Assembly: GCA_900618425.1 (NCBI GenBank)
Contig: UZAN01039880.1
Location: forward strand, 1 to 64,000
Source of the DNA: Echinostoma caproni
Lineage: Eukaryota; Platyhelminthes; Trematoda; Plagiorchiida; Echinostomatidae
Length of the DNA: 64,000 nt
Reading direction: 5' to 3'
Position 1 is the stretch's first letter, and each line of letters begins with the position of its first letter. A program made the translations under genes and the position numbers. Positions 12,741-24,400 of this stretch are shown piece by piece. Under the pieces are notes generated by a model, which was given only the letters and a program-made list of their open reading frames with translations, made no database searches and was not told where the DNA came from.

Positions 12741-15700
12741 AATATATTTATCAGTCATCGCGAAAAATACAGACACACTGCGTATCCTTTTCTTCTCATG
12801 CATCCCATTTGCTCAAAATAGGCCAATTTTGAACTGGATAAACAGTACAATAACCTTGCGGACTTAAAGCTGAAAAAGTAGAATCATTCTGTGGGATATT
12901 CTTCTTCATAATCAGATGATTTTTGAGGCAGTGTTTGAGCGTTTCCTAATCATACACGTACTATTATGAGTCACACATTAATGATTCAGCTGAATTTGAA
13001 TACTATTGGCTTCCGGTGTTTGCCTATAGCCATAACAATTGTTGATTGTTGTGGCAAAAATTGTAAAATTCTTTCATTTCGCTGAACTGTTGAGAACACA
13101 AAAATCACGTCGATTAAACTGGGAACTAACTCGTCTGTCAAGACTCAAAACTATCGCTGTATCTTGTAACACCCACAGTACAATTCACTGCACGAATTAA
13201 CTCCATCAATGGATGATTTCTTTTGTAATTTCTCTGGAGGTACTGCAGGAGAACTATTCAACTATTATGGTACAATTTCATCCCAGAACTGGTTATCTGA
13301 TTCGTTCGACTTTGACTACCAATACTCATTTCCAAAACAATGAACGGGTTGTGGTTTGTCCAATAAAATCCCAATTCAGGCCACACGTTTCACACCGGTT
13401 TTATCCCGCCTAAGGAATCGAGATGACCTGAGGTGAATCAGGAATTCAACCGAAACATAACACAGAAACAGAACACTAACAGCTCACTATTCCCATTCAT
13501 CAAGGAGTTAGTGACTGGTGAACGAATTAGAGTTGAAACAGATGAATGCGCACGCAGCAGGCAAGCACACTTGGATATAGTCCTCCTTCGTTGATCCACA
13601 ATACTAAGATATATCACTCGGAAAACCACACCCCTCATTTATATAAATATATTAAACTAAAATACATCACACACTACTATTTGAAGTAAACAGTTCATTC
13701 ATAGGAAAATGGGTACCAAAACCTAGAGTTAGAAAAAAGACAAAAGCTCTTTGATGGAAACATCTAATCAATTCATCCTGAAAGGAATATAAACGCCTTG
13801 CCACAAAAGAAAAACATTCTTATTTGCGATAGTCTGAAAAAGTCTTCAAACAATTGTCATCGAGATAGCAGGTTTTTACTAAAAGGAACAACTAGTATTG
13901 ATAAAAGCATTGCTAACTAGAGGGGAACTTTCTGAGGAAGTTAACCTTCAGTTGTACGAAGAGCTTTAGGTTAATTCAAATATCTTCTGGTGTATAGTTC
14001 CATCAAAGCTGTTATTGCGGGCTTCTCACTCGTTGGGAGTTAGTCATTCCGTATATAAAGAATAAAGCTTATTTGAAACACTGAGTCTCCTTTATTTATC
14101 GTATCAAGATCAAAATAAGATAGATGTCACCATATGTTATCAGTTCTTTTAATCTTCTCAATTTCTGATGCAAAGTCAGCTCTAAACCGCACATTCCCAG
14201 CTGCTCTACTTTTACTTATTGCTTCTAACCGTGGAATGGATTTAGGTAAACTTAAGAAGTTTGTAAACCAGTTTTGTCTCACAGACTGTATACCAAATCA
14301 CTTGCAGTTGCGATGATGCATACATAGACACAGCCAACCGCCAAATATCACACTAACGGCTGACTGTACTCCAAAGTGGTTAGTAAAGTTGTTAACGCAA
14401 CCCACACCCGGTAATCAGGCGATCACAAAGTATTCGGGGTCATTCATTACGAAACACCGCATAAGAAGTCAAAACTGACACTTATTGTCCACAAATGAGT
14501 CAATAAGCATTCGACAAAAAACTGCAAAACGTTTTGCGGTTAATATGGCCAAAAAAGTTCGGAAGGGTGGCTTTATAAGTTTCATATTTTTTGAAGAAAC
14601 AAAGTGATAAAATTTTCTTTAGAGCAGAACATTTAAAACATGAGCTGGAAGGTTGATGCCCATCGAATACAGGTGAATAATCTTGTTGTTGCTATTTCCC
14701 TCGAACTTAATGATGAAGAAACACGAGTATCATAATTCTTTGACCACTAGGCAGTTGTTCAAACCGTTTCCCAAATACACGATTATGGTGATTGATTTGC
14801 ACTGCGAACGACACGCTGATCTGGTGCCTCAATCGGTCCAGTAATTATGCTCTCTCTAATTTTCATTGCAATGTAAATCCAGTTTAAACTAATCCTCTAT
14901 GAGACTATTCAGATAATGTTCTATCATCCGTCACAATTGCGTTTATCCACAGGTCAGGACAAATAACATATCAAATATTTAGCGGTGGGTTCAAGATGAT
15001 GCGATTAAACGCCTTAGTTTTGGGATCTTGTGTTCACGACCAATAGTTAACTAGGTATCGCCAAAGAACAACATTCGTCTATCCACACAAAGAGACCTAA
15101 AAACTCAACAAGATGTATTCTTGGAAAAGGTGTAAATTCACTACAAGCACAACGCTAGCTTACGTTTTCGTGAGACGTGCTTACCATATACTAAAATGTT
15201 AGAAATCTACTAAAGTTCCCACAAGTAAATTTGCTTGAAAAGTCACCCGAAAAATGAATAAGATACCGTTTTCGCGATGCCTACCGACTACTTAACGTTG
15301 ATTCATTTATTTTATATTCATCAAAGGAAACGATCGTTGAATGTCGGTATCATATTGCTCGGCAGACCGTTTTCTGAAAATGGACCACCAACGGCCATTT
15401 ACCTGTTTTTCTACGTTGGCAGGTATTTCATTTTCACTTACTTCCTTTTATTGAATATACAACGATGCAATTTTCAGGAAGGAAGAAGTGGCCAATGAGA
15501 GGACTACCACACAACACACATGCAATGAGGAAAGATACGATCTGTCGCGGCATATAATCTGAAAATGGATTGAATGTACCATTTCTATTCATTTGATAAG
15601 ATGAAATTAAAAAGAATAGAGTTATTACTATTTTGGGACCTCAGTAGAAAATACTTTCTATTCTCGTTATACTTGGGCTTCCATTATACCTCGGGCTAAC

Positions 15701-15769
15701 GTTGTCATCGCAGCACTGTCAGATCAGATGCTGAATGATTGATTTCCAAATTATTTTAGGTATTTATTG
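12741..15769. other. No gene recognised
   Basis: No domain-bearing frame. Frames of 60-70 codons at 13,213, 13,438 (minus) and 14,134 are unremarkable. The 13,440-13,640 stretch has an even base composition unlike its surroundings and may be an unidentified repeat. Confidence 0.4.
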
Positions 15770-16040
15770 ATTTGACTGACTATCCTTCAGCTTCAAGTAC
15801 ATTCCTCAGTTCATCGATTCAACCATACACTCGGAAGCACTAGACTAGAGTTTCGCTCTTATTAGAGCTCATCAGTGGTGCATATCTACCTTCCCGTCCG
15901 GGATATGAACTTCAGATCCATTGTATGGAACGTATGTGCGGTACGACTGTGCCAACCAGCTGATACCGTGGATGAACCAAATTGCCAATTCATGTTTGTT
16001 CGGGTATCGTTTTCACTGCTAGTCAGTCAGTTCATTTAGT
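15770..16040 (-). repeat. tRNA-like SINE, family S2, - copy
   Basis: Reverse copy of the S2 family. Reading left to right it shows GACTATCCTTCAGC, TCAGTTCATCGATTCA, ACACTCGGAAGCACTAGACT, TTATTAGAGCTCATCAGTGG, a degraded B-box region and CCAACCAGCTGATACC. It ends in the reverse complement of the GTTCAGGTGTTGTCTTCAG-type segment near 16,030. It is one of the better-preserved copies. Confidence 0.75.
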
Positions 16041-17594
16041 ACAATTAGCAGAACCGGATCTCACTTAGAGTCAATCGCCCCTTGAACTGTGGTTCATGAA
16101 CGGTTGAAATCCATGGCACCTGAAACTACTGGTGCCCCACTAAAGGGAGCTGGGTGCACATCAGCAATCGATACCCGAACGCTTAGATCGAAAACTAGTC
16201 AGTATCAAATTATCTTGTATTTAAATCGGTTAAACTATTCCGTTTAATTGTAGAATACGAGATAAATCAGTTCAGTTTGAATGGAGCAAAACACTCAACA
16301 GCATTCTGAAATAGGTAATGTACGAAATTTCTGCATACCACGGAATACACGAAATCTTCTAATTCACATAGTCAAAACAGTGTGCCAAAACCGGAAAGAC
16401 GATCGGACCAGGATTCTATTCCGCCATCCATGCTTTGACTTATCATATTCTGTGCTGATCCGTGAAGGTCAATTAAACATTTATGTGTAATTTGCTGTGT
16501 GTTTTCAGACCACAGACGGTTATTGGAGTCAATACTGCAAGACATGAAAAGTTAACCTACCAGGTGTGCCCTGTCACAGACGGAGACAGAAAAGTATTCG
16601 TGTCGAGGTTGTTGCACACTGGCTTCCTACGGGTGTCGCTAGACAAACGGAATTATTAAAAGAACACCAACAGTTCATTGTGATCTTTTAACCACCAGTT
16701 TCCCGAATCGCATTGAAAACGTAGATTTCCGAAATATTTTGTCAATCAATGAAATTGCCAAATTATCTGATTTTCATTAAATAGAATAATTGGTGACATA
16801 TGACTCAATAAAGCTTTCATTTGTGCTGCAGATACTTCTAACACTTCCTTGTTCAAGATGTGATAACAGAAAAGAAAGAACCGTAGTTAACACGCAGTGT
16901 AGCCAAAATCGATAAATTATGGCCTAGGTAACGTTTTGATAATACTAAACGACGTTCAACTCAAAGACACCTAAGCGTTTCACTTAGAGCTTTGTCACAA
17001 AGATAGTAGATACAGTTACGTGTTCGCTACACCATAGTGATATAATGTTCAAACGTCAAACATCATCAAGACAGTTAATTTAGCATGGGATGCATCATCA
17101 TGCGTTATTGAATGACAGTTCAGTTCTTGACCCAACTTTGAACCTCTAGGAATTGTTTGTCAGGCGAGTTTACTATTACCAGTAATTTACTCTCAGAACT
17201 AAAGTCTCCTTTGAATATAAAATGGGAAAAAACAAACACCACGTGTTGTAACCGATGGATCGTCTTTCTTCCCCCATCTACTTCAGGTGATTTCAAATTA
17301 TAAACATACATGATACGGTAAGATTCCGTGGTTTGCTGCCAAAAGATTTCATGCCGATTTCCACGCTAATCATTTACCTTTCATTTTTCTGGTGGTATTC
17401 TTCATGCACATTTCGCCCAATTTCATGCTTCATCGGATTTTACATGGACCCTGAACATACCCCCCCCCCGCCCAGTAAGTAGAAGTGTTCGTCTTCTCTC
17501 TCTCTCTCCAATCGAATACGCTATAAGAATCTGCATGCAAGCACTGCTCAATACCATATCCTTCCAGATTTCTAACCCAAATCAAATATTTATG
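16041..17594. other. No gene confirmed; one acceptor-led open stretch
   Basis: After a good acceptor (pyrimidine-rich, ending TTTTCAG at 16,508) the + strand is open for about 50 codons to a stop at 16,656-16,658. The product contains the segments VIGVNTARHEKLTYQV and FVSRLLHTGF. No clear donor matches the phase of later exon candidates, so it stays unassigned. C10 (17,460-17,469) and TC (17,494-17,508) runs lie near the right end. Confidence 0.35.
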
Positions 17595-17766
17595 GATTTC
17601 AACTGAATATCCTTCGAGCTTCACTTTGACGCACAATCCTCGGTTCATCGATTCGACCATACACTCGGAAGCACTAGACTTGAGTTTCGCTCTTATTAGA
17701 GCTCATCAGTGGTGCATATCTACCCCTCCATCCGGAATTTGACCTCCGGACTCATCGCATGGAGGG
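17595..17766 (-). repeat. tRNA-like SINE, family S2, - copy of an inverted pair
   Basis: Reverse copy truncated just after its CCCTCCATGCGATGAGTCCGG block. It abuts a + copy head-to-head. Shared landmarks include ACACTCGGAAGCACTAGACT and TTATTAGAGCTCATCAGTGG. Confidence 0.85.
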
Positions 17767-18168
17767 CTTTCAGTTGAAGTTAACAGATTGTCATCCATAC
17801 CTCCCTTCGTTGATGTCGGCCAAATGAACTAACTGATTATCACTGAAGACAACACCTGAACAAACATGAATGGGAGATTTCGTTCAGCGATGGCATGAGC
17901 TGGTTGGCGCATTACTAAGGCACGCGCCCTCCATGCGATGAGTCCGGAGTTCATATCCCGAACGGGACGTTAGATATTCACTGGTGATGAACTCTAATAC
18001 AAGCGAAACTCGAGTCTAGGGTTTTTGAGTGTATAATTGAATCGATGAACTGAGGTGTTTGCGTGGTGGTGAAGTCCGAAGGATAGTCAGTTGAAATCAG
18101 TGATTAAGGATTATCCCACACCACTACTCACAATTAACTGTGAGTTAAATGCGAGTCATCTCAAATCA
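17758..18168 (+). repeat. tRNA-like SINE, family S2, + copy of an inverted pair
   Basis: The longest well-preserved S2 copy. A-box-like sequence follows GAGCTGGTTGGCGC at about 17,898-17,910, then CCCTCCATGCGATGAGTCCGG, a B-box-like GAGTTCATATCCCGA at about 17,948, the TGATGAACTCTAATA block, and a tail with CACTACTCACAATTAACTG that is also present at 60.05 kb. Together with the adjacent - copy it forms a potential hairpin with arms of about 170 bases. Confidence 0.85.
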
Positions 18169-18169
18169 G

Positions 18170-18642
18170 TAAAATAATTAGAAAAATCGTTTGCTATTTG
18201 ACTTGCACCATGCATTCCCTGTTATCATTTTTCTGTTAAATTTTCTGTAATATCTTCGTTTTCTATTGGATGAATATCAACATTTCTGCCAATTAAAGCC
18301 AATGTTTGATCCTACTAACATTAGACAAACAATTGGGATTCACGTTTTGCGCACCCTTTAGAGGGCCGCACTGGTAATTTGCACCTCAGCTGCCTTAAGA
18401 AATTTATTTATTCTAAGGTGAAATATGCGCTTTTATCTCCTGCCCTGTTAAAAGGTCACGTGACAAATGAGAATTTGTGTGATACAGGACCATATTGCAC
18501 TGTTCAACCACTTCCCAAGTACTATAAACGTATACAATGCATACACCTCCGGTTCGCAAAACTGCTCCCGGGTTAAACCACTCCAACCATGAGGGCTGTA
18601 CTCACAGTCATGAGTAACATTGTCTTCCCACCGCTTGCGAAG
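18170..18642 (+). other. Open segment before the Tudor-like exon, not assigned
   Basis: The + strand is open from 18,325 to a stop at 18,574, with a possible acceptor (CCCTTTAG at 18,360) and an AAG/GTGAAA donor-like site at about 18,418. No domain is recognised. It lies just upstream of the Tudor-like candidate exon, so it could be coding, but its phase (0 at the donor) does not fit that exon. Confidence 0.25.
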
Positions 18643-18648
18643 CTCCAG

Positions 18649-18827
18649 AATTTACCCTATACGCTTCAACCGATGGAATTTATGCAACAAGTTTAGCCTG
18701 CATCTTCCGAAATCACTGTCCAAGGATATTGAGCGATGATACACCAGTTCAGTTGATCGATTTTGGCTTGCATTACACAGAAAAAGGAGCGTTACATTCC
18801 CGAAATGATGTCAAGTGGCTGGAACTG
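18649..18827 (+). CDS. Candidate exon 2 of a Tudor-like gene (hypothetical)
   Basis: An open 179-nt segment follows an acceptor at 18,646-18,648 (CCAG after a pyrimidine-rich stretch; an alternative acceptor 6 nt upstream keeps the frame). It ends at a perfect donor (CTG then GTAAGT at 18,828). The product reads YASTDGIYATSLACIF, then VQLIDFG, then NDVKWLEL. This order matches the Tudor core: a YS-DG-WYRA-type strand, a V-FIDYG-type strand and an LRPLP-type end. Tudor domains bind methylated arginine in RNA-granule and small-RNA pathway proteins. It starts in phase 1, fitting the exon at 8,367-8,468, and ends in phase 0, fitting 20,503. The family call rests on pattern recognition alone. Confidence 0.35.
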
Positions 18828-20502
18828 GTAAGTCATTCAAAACGTCCAAGTATTCCGTTTATTTCTGTTTGCAATATTTTTATGAGTTCAGAGGGGGGGG
18901 GGTAAACTTTTCACAGTTTTTGTGCTAATAATCACTCTCTTGTTATTTTATCTTCTGCGTTAGCGTCAATGATCTAAGAACATGCACTCACTGAAGATTT
19001 CTCTGTTTTATATTATTCTATTACCAAGCACCCGAGTATATATTCTTCCAGATTTCTCCCTAGTGATCCCAATTCGATTGCTGTTATACCCAAAATGTAT
19101 TTACCTGAAATCATCCTCTGCTATGGAAATCAACTAAAGTTAGATCTCGACGGAAATCGAGCGTGTAGGACAACATACTTTCTATTTCGAACCAGATTCT
19201 CGATACGTATGGCTCTAGGATCACTCATTAAATAGGATTTATAATTAGAAGGAATGTGCGTATAACCTGGGAAGATGATCGAAGTTGGGCTACTTTCCCC
19301 TACCTATCAAATAAGATCTCAAAATTCTTTTTATCGAAACCGTTCTTTGACACTTGTGTATGTCAATGTCTGCAGTGGTGGTGGTGAAGCGGAGTAAAAC
19401 TATTTTAAATGCGCGGAAAATGTAATTCTCAATTCTCTTATATAATTACATACTGCATACGTTCATTGTTCGTCTCAACCACGCCCCAGATACTAGGCCC
19501 AGAGCTCACTTAGCATTACCCCCTCATTGAATAAATTTCCCTCGTTCAAATACGTGGACTTTTGCGATGTGTTCCATACACATCTGTATTTGCTCCAATA
19601 TAAATTTAGTCCACATTACCCAAAACCTTGTGCAGAACAATTAGCGCACATTTGCTCTCACATTTATTGTTTTTACTGGGACTAGGATCCATTCCCCGGA
19701 GTTTGGCACCGATTTAGAATTTCATCCCTTCCCAAAGATACAAGAAAGATCCACTCAACTCTATAGGCCTAAAATGAATGGATAGGTTAATTCTACAAAC
19801 TCTTCAGGTAACTCATGCCATCCCTGTTGACATTTGTCAGTAAGCCCAAAGAAAAGTGTTGCTTAATAACTATACGCCATTCATTGCTGACTTAATTTAA
19901 TTTTTCGATCCCTGAATGAAAAGTTCACATGTTTGGAATGTGCTTTTCGTCATTAATCCTTAGTTTTTGATTCCGTTTCATCTTTCTCACCATGAAAGAA
20001 GCTACTCTTCTTGGCGTCTCCCTTCTCTTCCTGATTGGTCGAGAGATTATTTCTTTAAACGGAAATATATACTTCATCAGGATAATGACAATAGGTAGTG
20101 TCACTGAACATTTGGGTGCAATGCAGACTGCAGTTTTACCAACCTATCTTCTGGCAACTGTTGTCGGCAAGTTGCATATTACTTCCGAGCTAATGATATA
20201 ACCATATTCATCTGTATTAGTAATCAACCCGAATTAAAAACCCAAAACATACGCATACTGCGTCTTATTGCACACTCCACAAGAGAGTTCATTCGTTTTC
20301 AATCCTAACCCTCAAAATTTGAGGTAAATAAAGTCGTTCCCCACTTTTTGTAAAAACTACAAACGATAAATGGAAAGCACTAAGGAGAGTCAGCCATGTG
20401 AATGAAATAGTTTGAGGTAAGCCTTCAAAATAATCATTGTTCATATCTGCATACTTGCTGCATCGTCGCTCTGAAGACGAAACGGTTATCGTTTAAAACC
20501 AG
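18828..20502 (+). other. Putative intron of the Tudor-like candidate, with a G10 run
   Basis: It runs from the GTAAGT donor to the CCAG at 20,499-20,502. It contains a G10 run (18,893-18,902). An ATG frame at 19,992-20,198 in a good initiation context (CACCATGA) begins with a hydrophobic stretch (LLGVSLLFLI). That frame might be a separate small secreted-type ORF, but nothing else supports it. Confidence 0.25.
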
Positions 20503-20668
20503 CAGATTTTGTCACATTTGTACCGATCAGTCAGTGCTTGTGTTCAACACAGTATTCTTCCCTTACCTCTTTGTCTTGGTTACCGGCATCCAAAACAGAA
20601 GTTGCTGAAACGTCGTCATAGAGTGAATTGTTGTGTTCCTCAAATTATCTTTCCTAAGGGGAGATTCT
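20503..20668 (+). CDS. Candidate exon 3 of a Tudor-like gene, interrupted by a SINE (hypothetical)
   Basis: In phase 0 with the preceding candidate exon, the product begins QILSHLYRSVSACVQHSI. This fits the LLSLP-QA--C-L--I pattern that follows the core in extended Tudor domains, at the expected spacing after WLEL. The frame stays open into a SINE that starts near 20,668 and reaches a stop at 20,692-20,694. Either a donor-like GTGAAT at 20,671 ends the exon at the SINE border, or the SINE broke the gene. The acceptor has a poor pyrimidine tract, so confidence is low. Confidence 0.22.
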
Positions 20669-20832
20669 TCGTGAATATAGCAAATGAATCGTGAACTAAA
20701 AAGCTAGGAAATACCGAACAGCTGTTTTGACCTGGTTGGGTCTCATAAACAATGCGAATCCGTCGACCAAACTGAGGATCGAACCCCGGAACCTTACGGG
20801 CAGAACCAAATAAACAATATCTGTGAAGAAAA
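20668..20832 (-). repeat. tRNA-like SINE, family S1, - copy
   Basis: Reading left to right: AAAGCTAGGAAATACC, then CAGCTGTTTTGACCTGGTTGG, then CAATGCGAATCC, then GAGGATCGAACCCCGG, which is the reverse complement of a pol III B box. The same order occurs at 49.7 kb and, reversed, at 63.7 kb. Confidence 0.8.
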
Positions 20833-21267
20833 TATCGAGACCTTCTTTAAGTTTGTGAAGAAAATTTATTTCAATTGCATACGCTCATTACATGTTAACT
20901 TATTCGCATTCCTTTGTCTATTGTAACCACCGATCCTTTTCATAGGTAAAGAAACTTCTTGACACGTTATGTTGAACGACGGCTAGTTGATAAAGTCGAA
21001 ACCCGTTCGGAGCGCTGCAGTTCACTCAGTATTTGATTCTCGTTTTACACAGCATCCTTTGTGGACAAGCATTTTGACAGTATTTCTACGATAGTATTTT
21101 TGGTTTCGTGTAAATAACTTGTTAAAGCCTGACTACAAATGAAGATAAAAGACTTCATTCTCATTCATGATCATCCACGCTAGCGAATGGTAATCTTTAT
21201 TTTTTATTGATTATGAAAGAATTTCCTGATTTGCACATAACAGACAATCTTGAGTTTGTAGTGATTT
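20833..21267. other. No gene recognised
   Basis: Short AT-rich gap between two SINE copies. Nothing supportable. Confidence 0.5.
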
Positions 21268-21440
21268 ACATAGGGCGCAGAGGTTAGTAAGTGAAAGTCA
21301 GTGGAATGGAGGTTGTGTGTTCGAACCCCACCGCCATCATCCAACTTTCTCTTGTCTTTTTGGTACATGATCGATTAGCGACTTAATTCTACCTGATCAC
21401 TGAATGTATAATACTGTACTCAATAAAAGAAAGCAAAAGA
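21268..21440 (+). repeat. tRNA-like SINE, family S3, + copy
   Basis: The tRNA-like head GGGCGCAGAGGTTAGTAAG is followed by a good B box, GTGTTCGAACCCCACCG (about 21,318). The copy ends in TCAATAAAAGAAAGCAAAAG. Head, B box and tail all recur at 43.9-44.1 kb. Confidence 0.75.
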
Positions 21441-24400
21441 AGAAAGTAGAAAACGGAGAAATCAGAATGCATCAAATAAGCACTCGAAAGAACAAAGCTT
21501 GTAGAAAAGTTTTTTTTATAAAATACGCTTTTCCTTTCAAGTAAGGAACATAATGTGTTCCCAAGACGACTAGGCATAAAAATTGCAGGAAAAAGCGCCT
21601 GATCATCATTTATAAATCAAATGGTTGAACTCTCAAGGTCACACTTTGTCCTAAAGTTTTACGTTATAAAAATCCATCTTGTCCAGTATGGTGGATCGTA
21701 TATGTATTTTACCCAGGCTGGTGCGTAGCGTTTAGATGGGGTTCCGGTTAAAAATAACTGTATCATCTAATATTTCACAAACACCTTCCACCTTGTGGTA
21801 AAACAGGATAATGTCAATTGCGTGATACGTCAAAAGTCTTTGGGAGTGCACCCACCATTGAGAATTGTAAACATACCTAAATTGAAGAGGATATCACACA
21901 AGTTCATGGACTAAAATTTTTCGAACGGATAAAATTGTGAAGTTCCACAACAAAAGTATCGAAATGGTTTAAGTTCTCAATTGAAAATGATATAAAACTC
22001 TCATCACTTTCGTTCAATTCAAGAAAGTTAAAATTAGTTGCACTTATGATCGATACATTCCCTTTCACTTCAACCAACTTTACTATAGTATACCTGTTCA
22101 CAGTAACATTCGTCCCGTTAGGCTTTCATTCTGCTATTGGTTTGGTGGTTGATTCTTCCTTATTGTGAGCAAAAAATTCATCCTTGGGGAGGAAAAAAGT
22201 TTGACAAACAGATCGTTATAGGTTTCCATTTGTTTTTGTGCATCTCTGTCGGCGGTTTCACTGCGTTGACATAACTATATCGACAGAATTATATGCGGTT
22301 AATTTTAGGAATGAAACCTTCGCAATTATTTTCCCTCTTGATGGCATCTTTCAGAGTAAATCACATGTTTTTTCATAGAAAAAAGTCTATTGTTATCACC
22401 TCAAAGCAGTATTATTCTTTACACCAACATATTTGTGGTGATTGTAGATATCATCTACTGACAAGTTTTACCTCCAAAACAATCAGATGGAAAATTTATT
22501 ATTATAACAATTAGTGAATCCGAAAAATGATTTCTTCTATCGATTTTTCTATTAATGCCATTCATATAAAATCCAATTTTTTCTCTTGATTTTAGTTGAG
22601 AGATTCAGACCTAAAATGTTCGTATTGACAGATATCGAGTAAGAACGGCTATATGTTTCAATAAAAAAGGAGGTATAACAGCCTGATTAAGTTGAACACT
22701 CTGGGAAGCCAACATTGCCGTTGAAACTGAAAAAGTTTCGCAGTACAAACACAAATTCTTTTCTCGCGGGTAAACTATCTCATTGGTCACTTTGTTTCTG
22801 TGTGCGTATCTAAATCAGTACCATTATCCTGTTTGTCACACAGAAAAGCGAAAACATGAATGAGATCCTGCGGATCCTGATGCAACTTCATTCCAAAGTG
22901 ATACACCACCCCCCGATTAATCAATCATCCCTCGTCTTCTCGAGATTGCGTGCCAAACCGTATGCGCTATCTGTTGTTGCTGAGTCGTTCCATTTGCATA
23001 TATTATTCGGACGTATCTTTGAGTACTGTAAAATTTTTTGAATAAATTCCGTTCGAGCGAATGATGTTTTTTTAAACGGATTACTTTTGTCTGAGGGTGT
23101 TTTCACTTAAGGCATAACCTTTTTTCCTCTGAAAGCTGTTGCCCAGAGTGTTCTATTCAAAGATTCCTCTTTGGACAAAGCTTGGAACATCGTGAGTTTA
23201 ATTTGTGCATTCCTTATTTAATTAAAGATATCCGGGTATCACCTTATCAAGTCCTATTACCAACTGAATTGCTGCAGAACCACTTCGTAATATCCCTAAT
23301 TACGCACGTGCCCAATGTTCTCTACATTGTAACAGGCCTAATCAACATCATTCTAAGTGCAATTTAGAACTTGGTGTATTGATGTTTGTCAATAATTCGT
23401 GTCCATACAAGGAAGCAATTTCTTTTTCACGAAGTAAGTCTAACAGCACTTCTTAAAATAATTTCGGGGTTCTCATTGTTCCTTGTTCACTCTGTAAAAT
23501 TCTCCTAATGACCTTTCCATTATTCCAGCTATATTTCGCCTAAGTATACTGGTCAATTGGTAGCAGGGTATAAATTCAGTGGTCTTGGTAGCTTGCGTAA
23601 ATACAAGAGTTTGTACATTCTAAAGGTTGTTCTGTGTTCTTTTTTCAAAATTTAAGTCTGTCTGAATAACACATCCCTTGTGCTTAAGGTTGACGAAACC
23701 GGTAAAGTTCCATTTTAGCCTCAAAATAGGTTCCTGTTATGCGAGACTTTTCAGTATTCTGCTCAGAGATTTTCTAAAGCAAATCGTTTCTAAACCTTTT
23801 AGTGCTTAAAATACCTCGAATTTATCTATTTCCACAAACTTTGCCGACCTTAACAAGCGCAAACTGAATTTGAGGAACTCAAGCATTAAAAGATTGCTGT
23901 TCCGAAAATGCATTTCTTTAAATTTTGGTAGAATACAATAGTCGACATAGATTTCACAGCGTGCCATACTTTTCCCGGTTTTTTAAGGCAAAAAGCTTCA
24001 TCTTAATTTGCACTTCTAGATAACTTCGTTTCCGCTGCGCCGTTAGACACAACACGGCGTGCAAGCCTAACAATGCACGTAATGGATTCACTAATCAGGT
24101 CATTATTGATGAGCATTATTGCCTGTTTGTCTATGTTAATTAATGTTTCTCTGATCTCCGTATTCCACTCTAATTAATGCTTCTCCTTTTGCATCTCATA
24201 CCTTTAGGGAATAGACGGTCATCCCATAACTTACCATTATTTTATTGAATTGAACATTAGTTATTGTAAAGTTGATCATGAACTTTCGAGCTACAGATCT
24301 TTCTACTGCATGCATTCGACTTTTGCGTCTTATTTACACGTCTTTCTATTGTACTTTGTTGAATTTTCATCCCTAAAATGTATACAACCAATCTTGATTA

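Noticed and set aside
16509..16658. Acceptor-led open stretch as part of the Tudor-like gene
   Set aside because: All possible donors end in phase 0 or 2, whereas the next candidate exon needs phase 1; kept only as a note.
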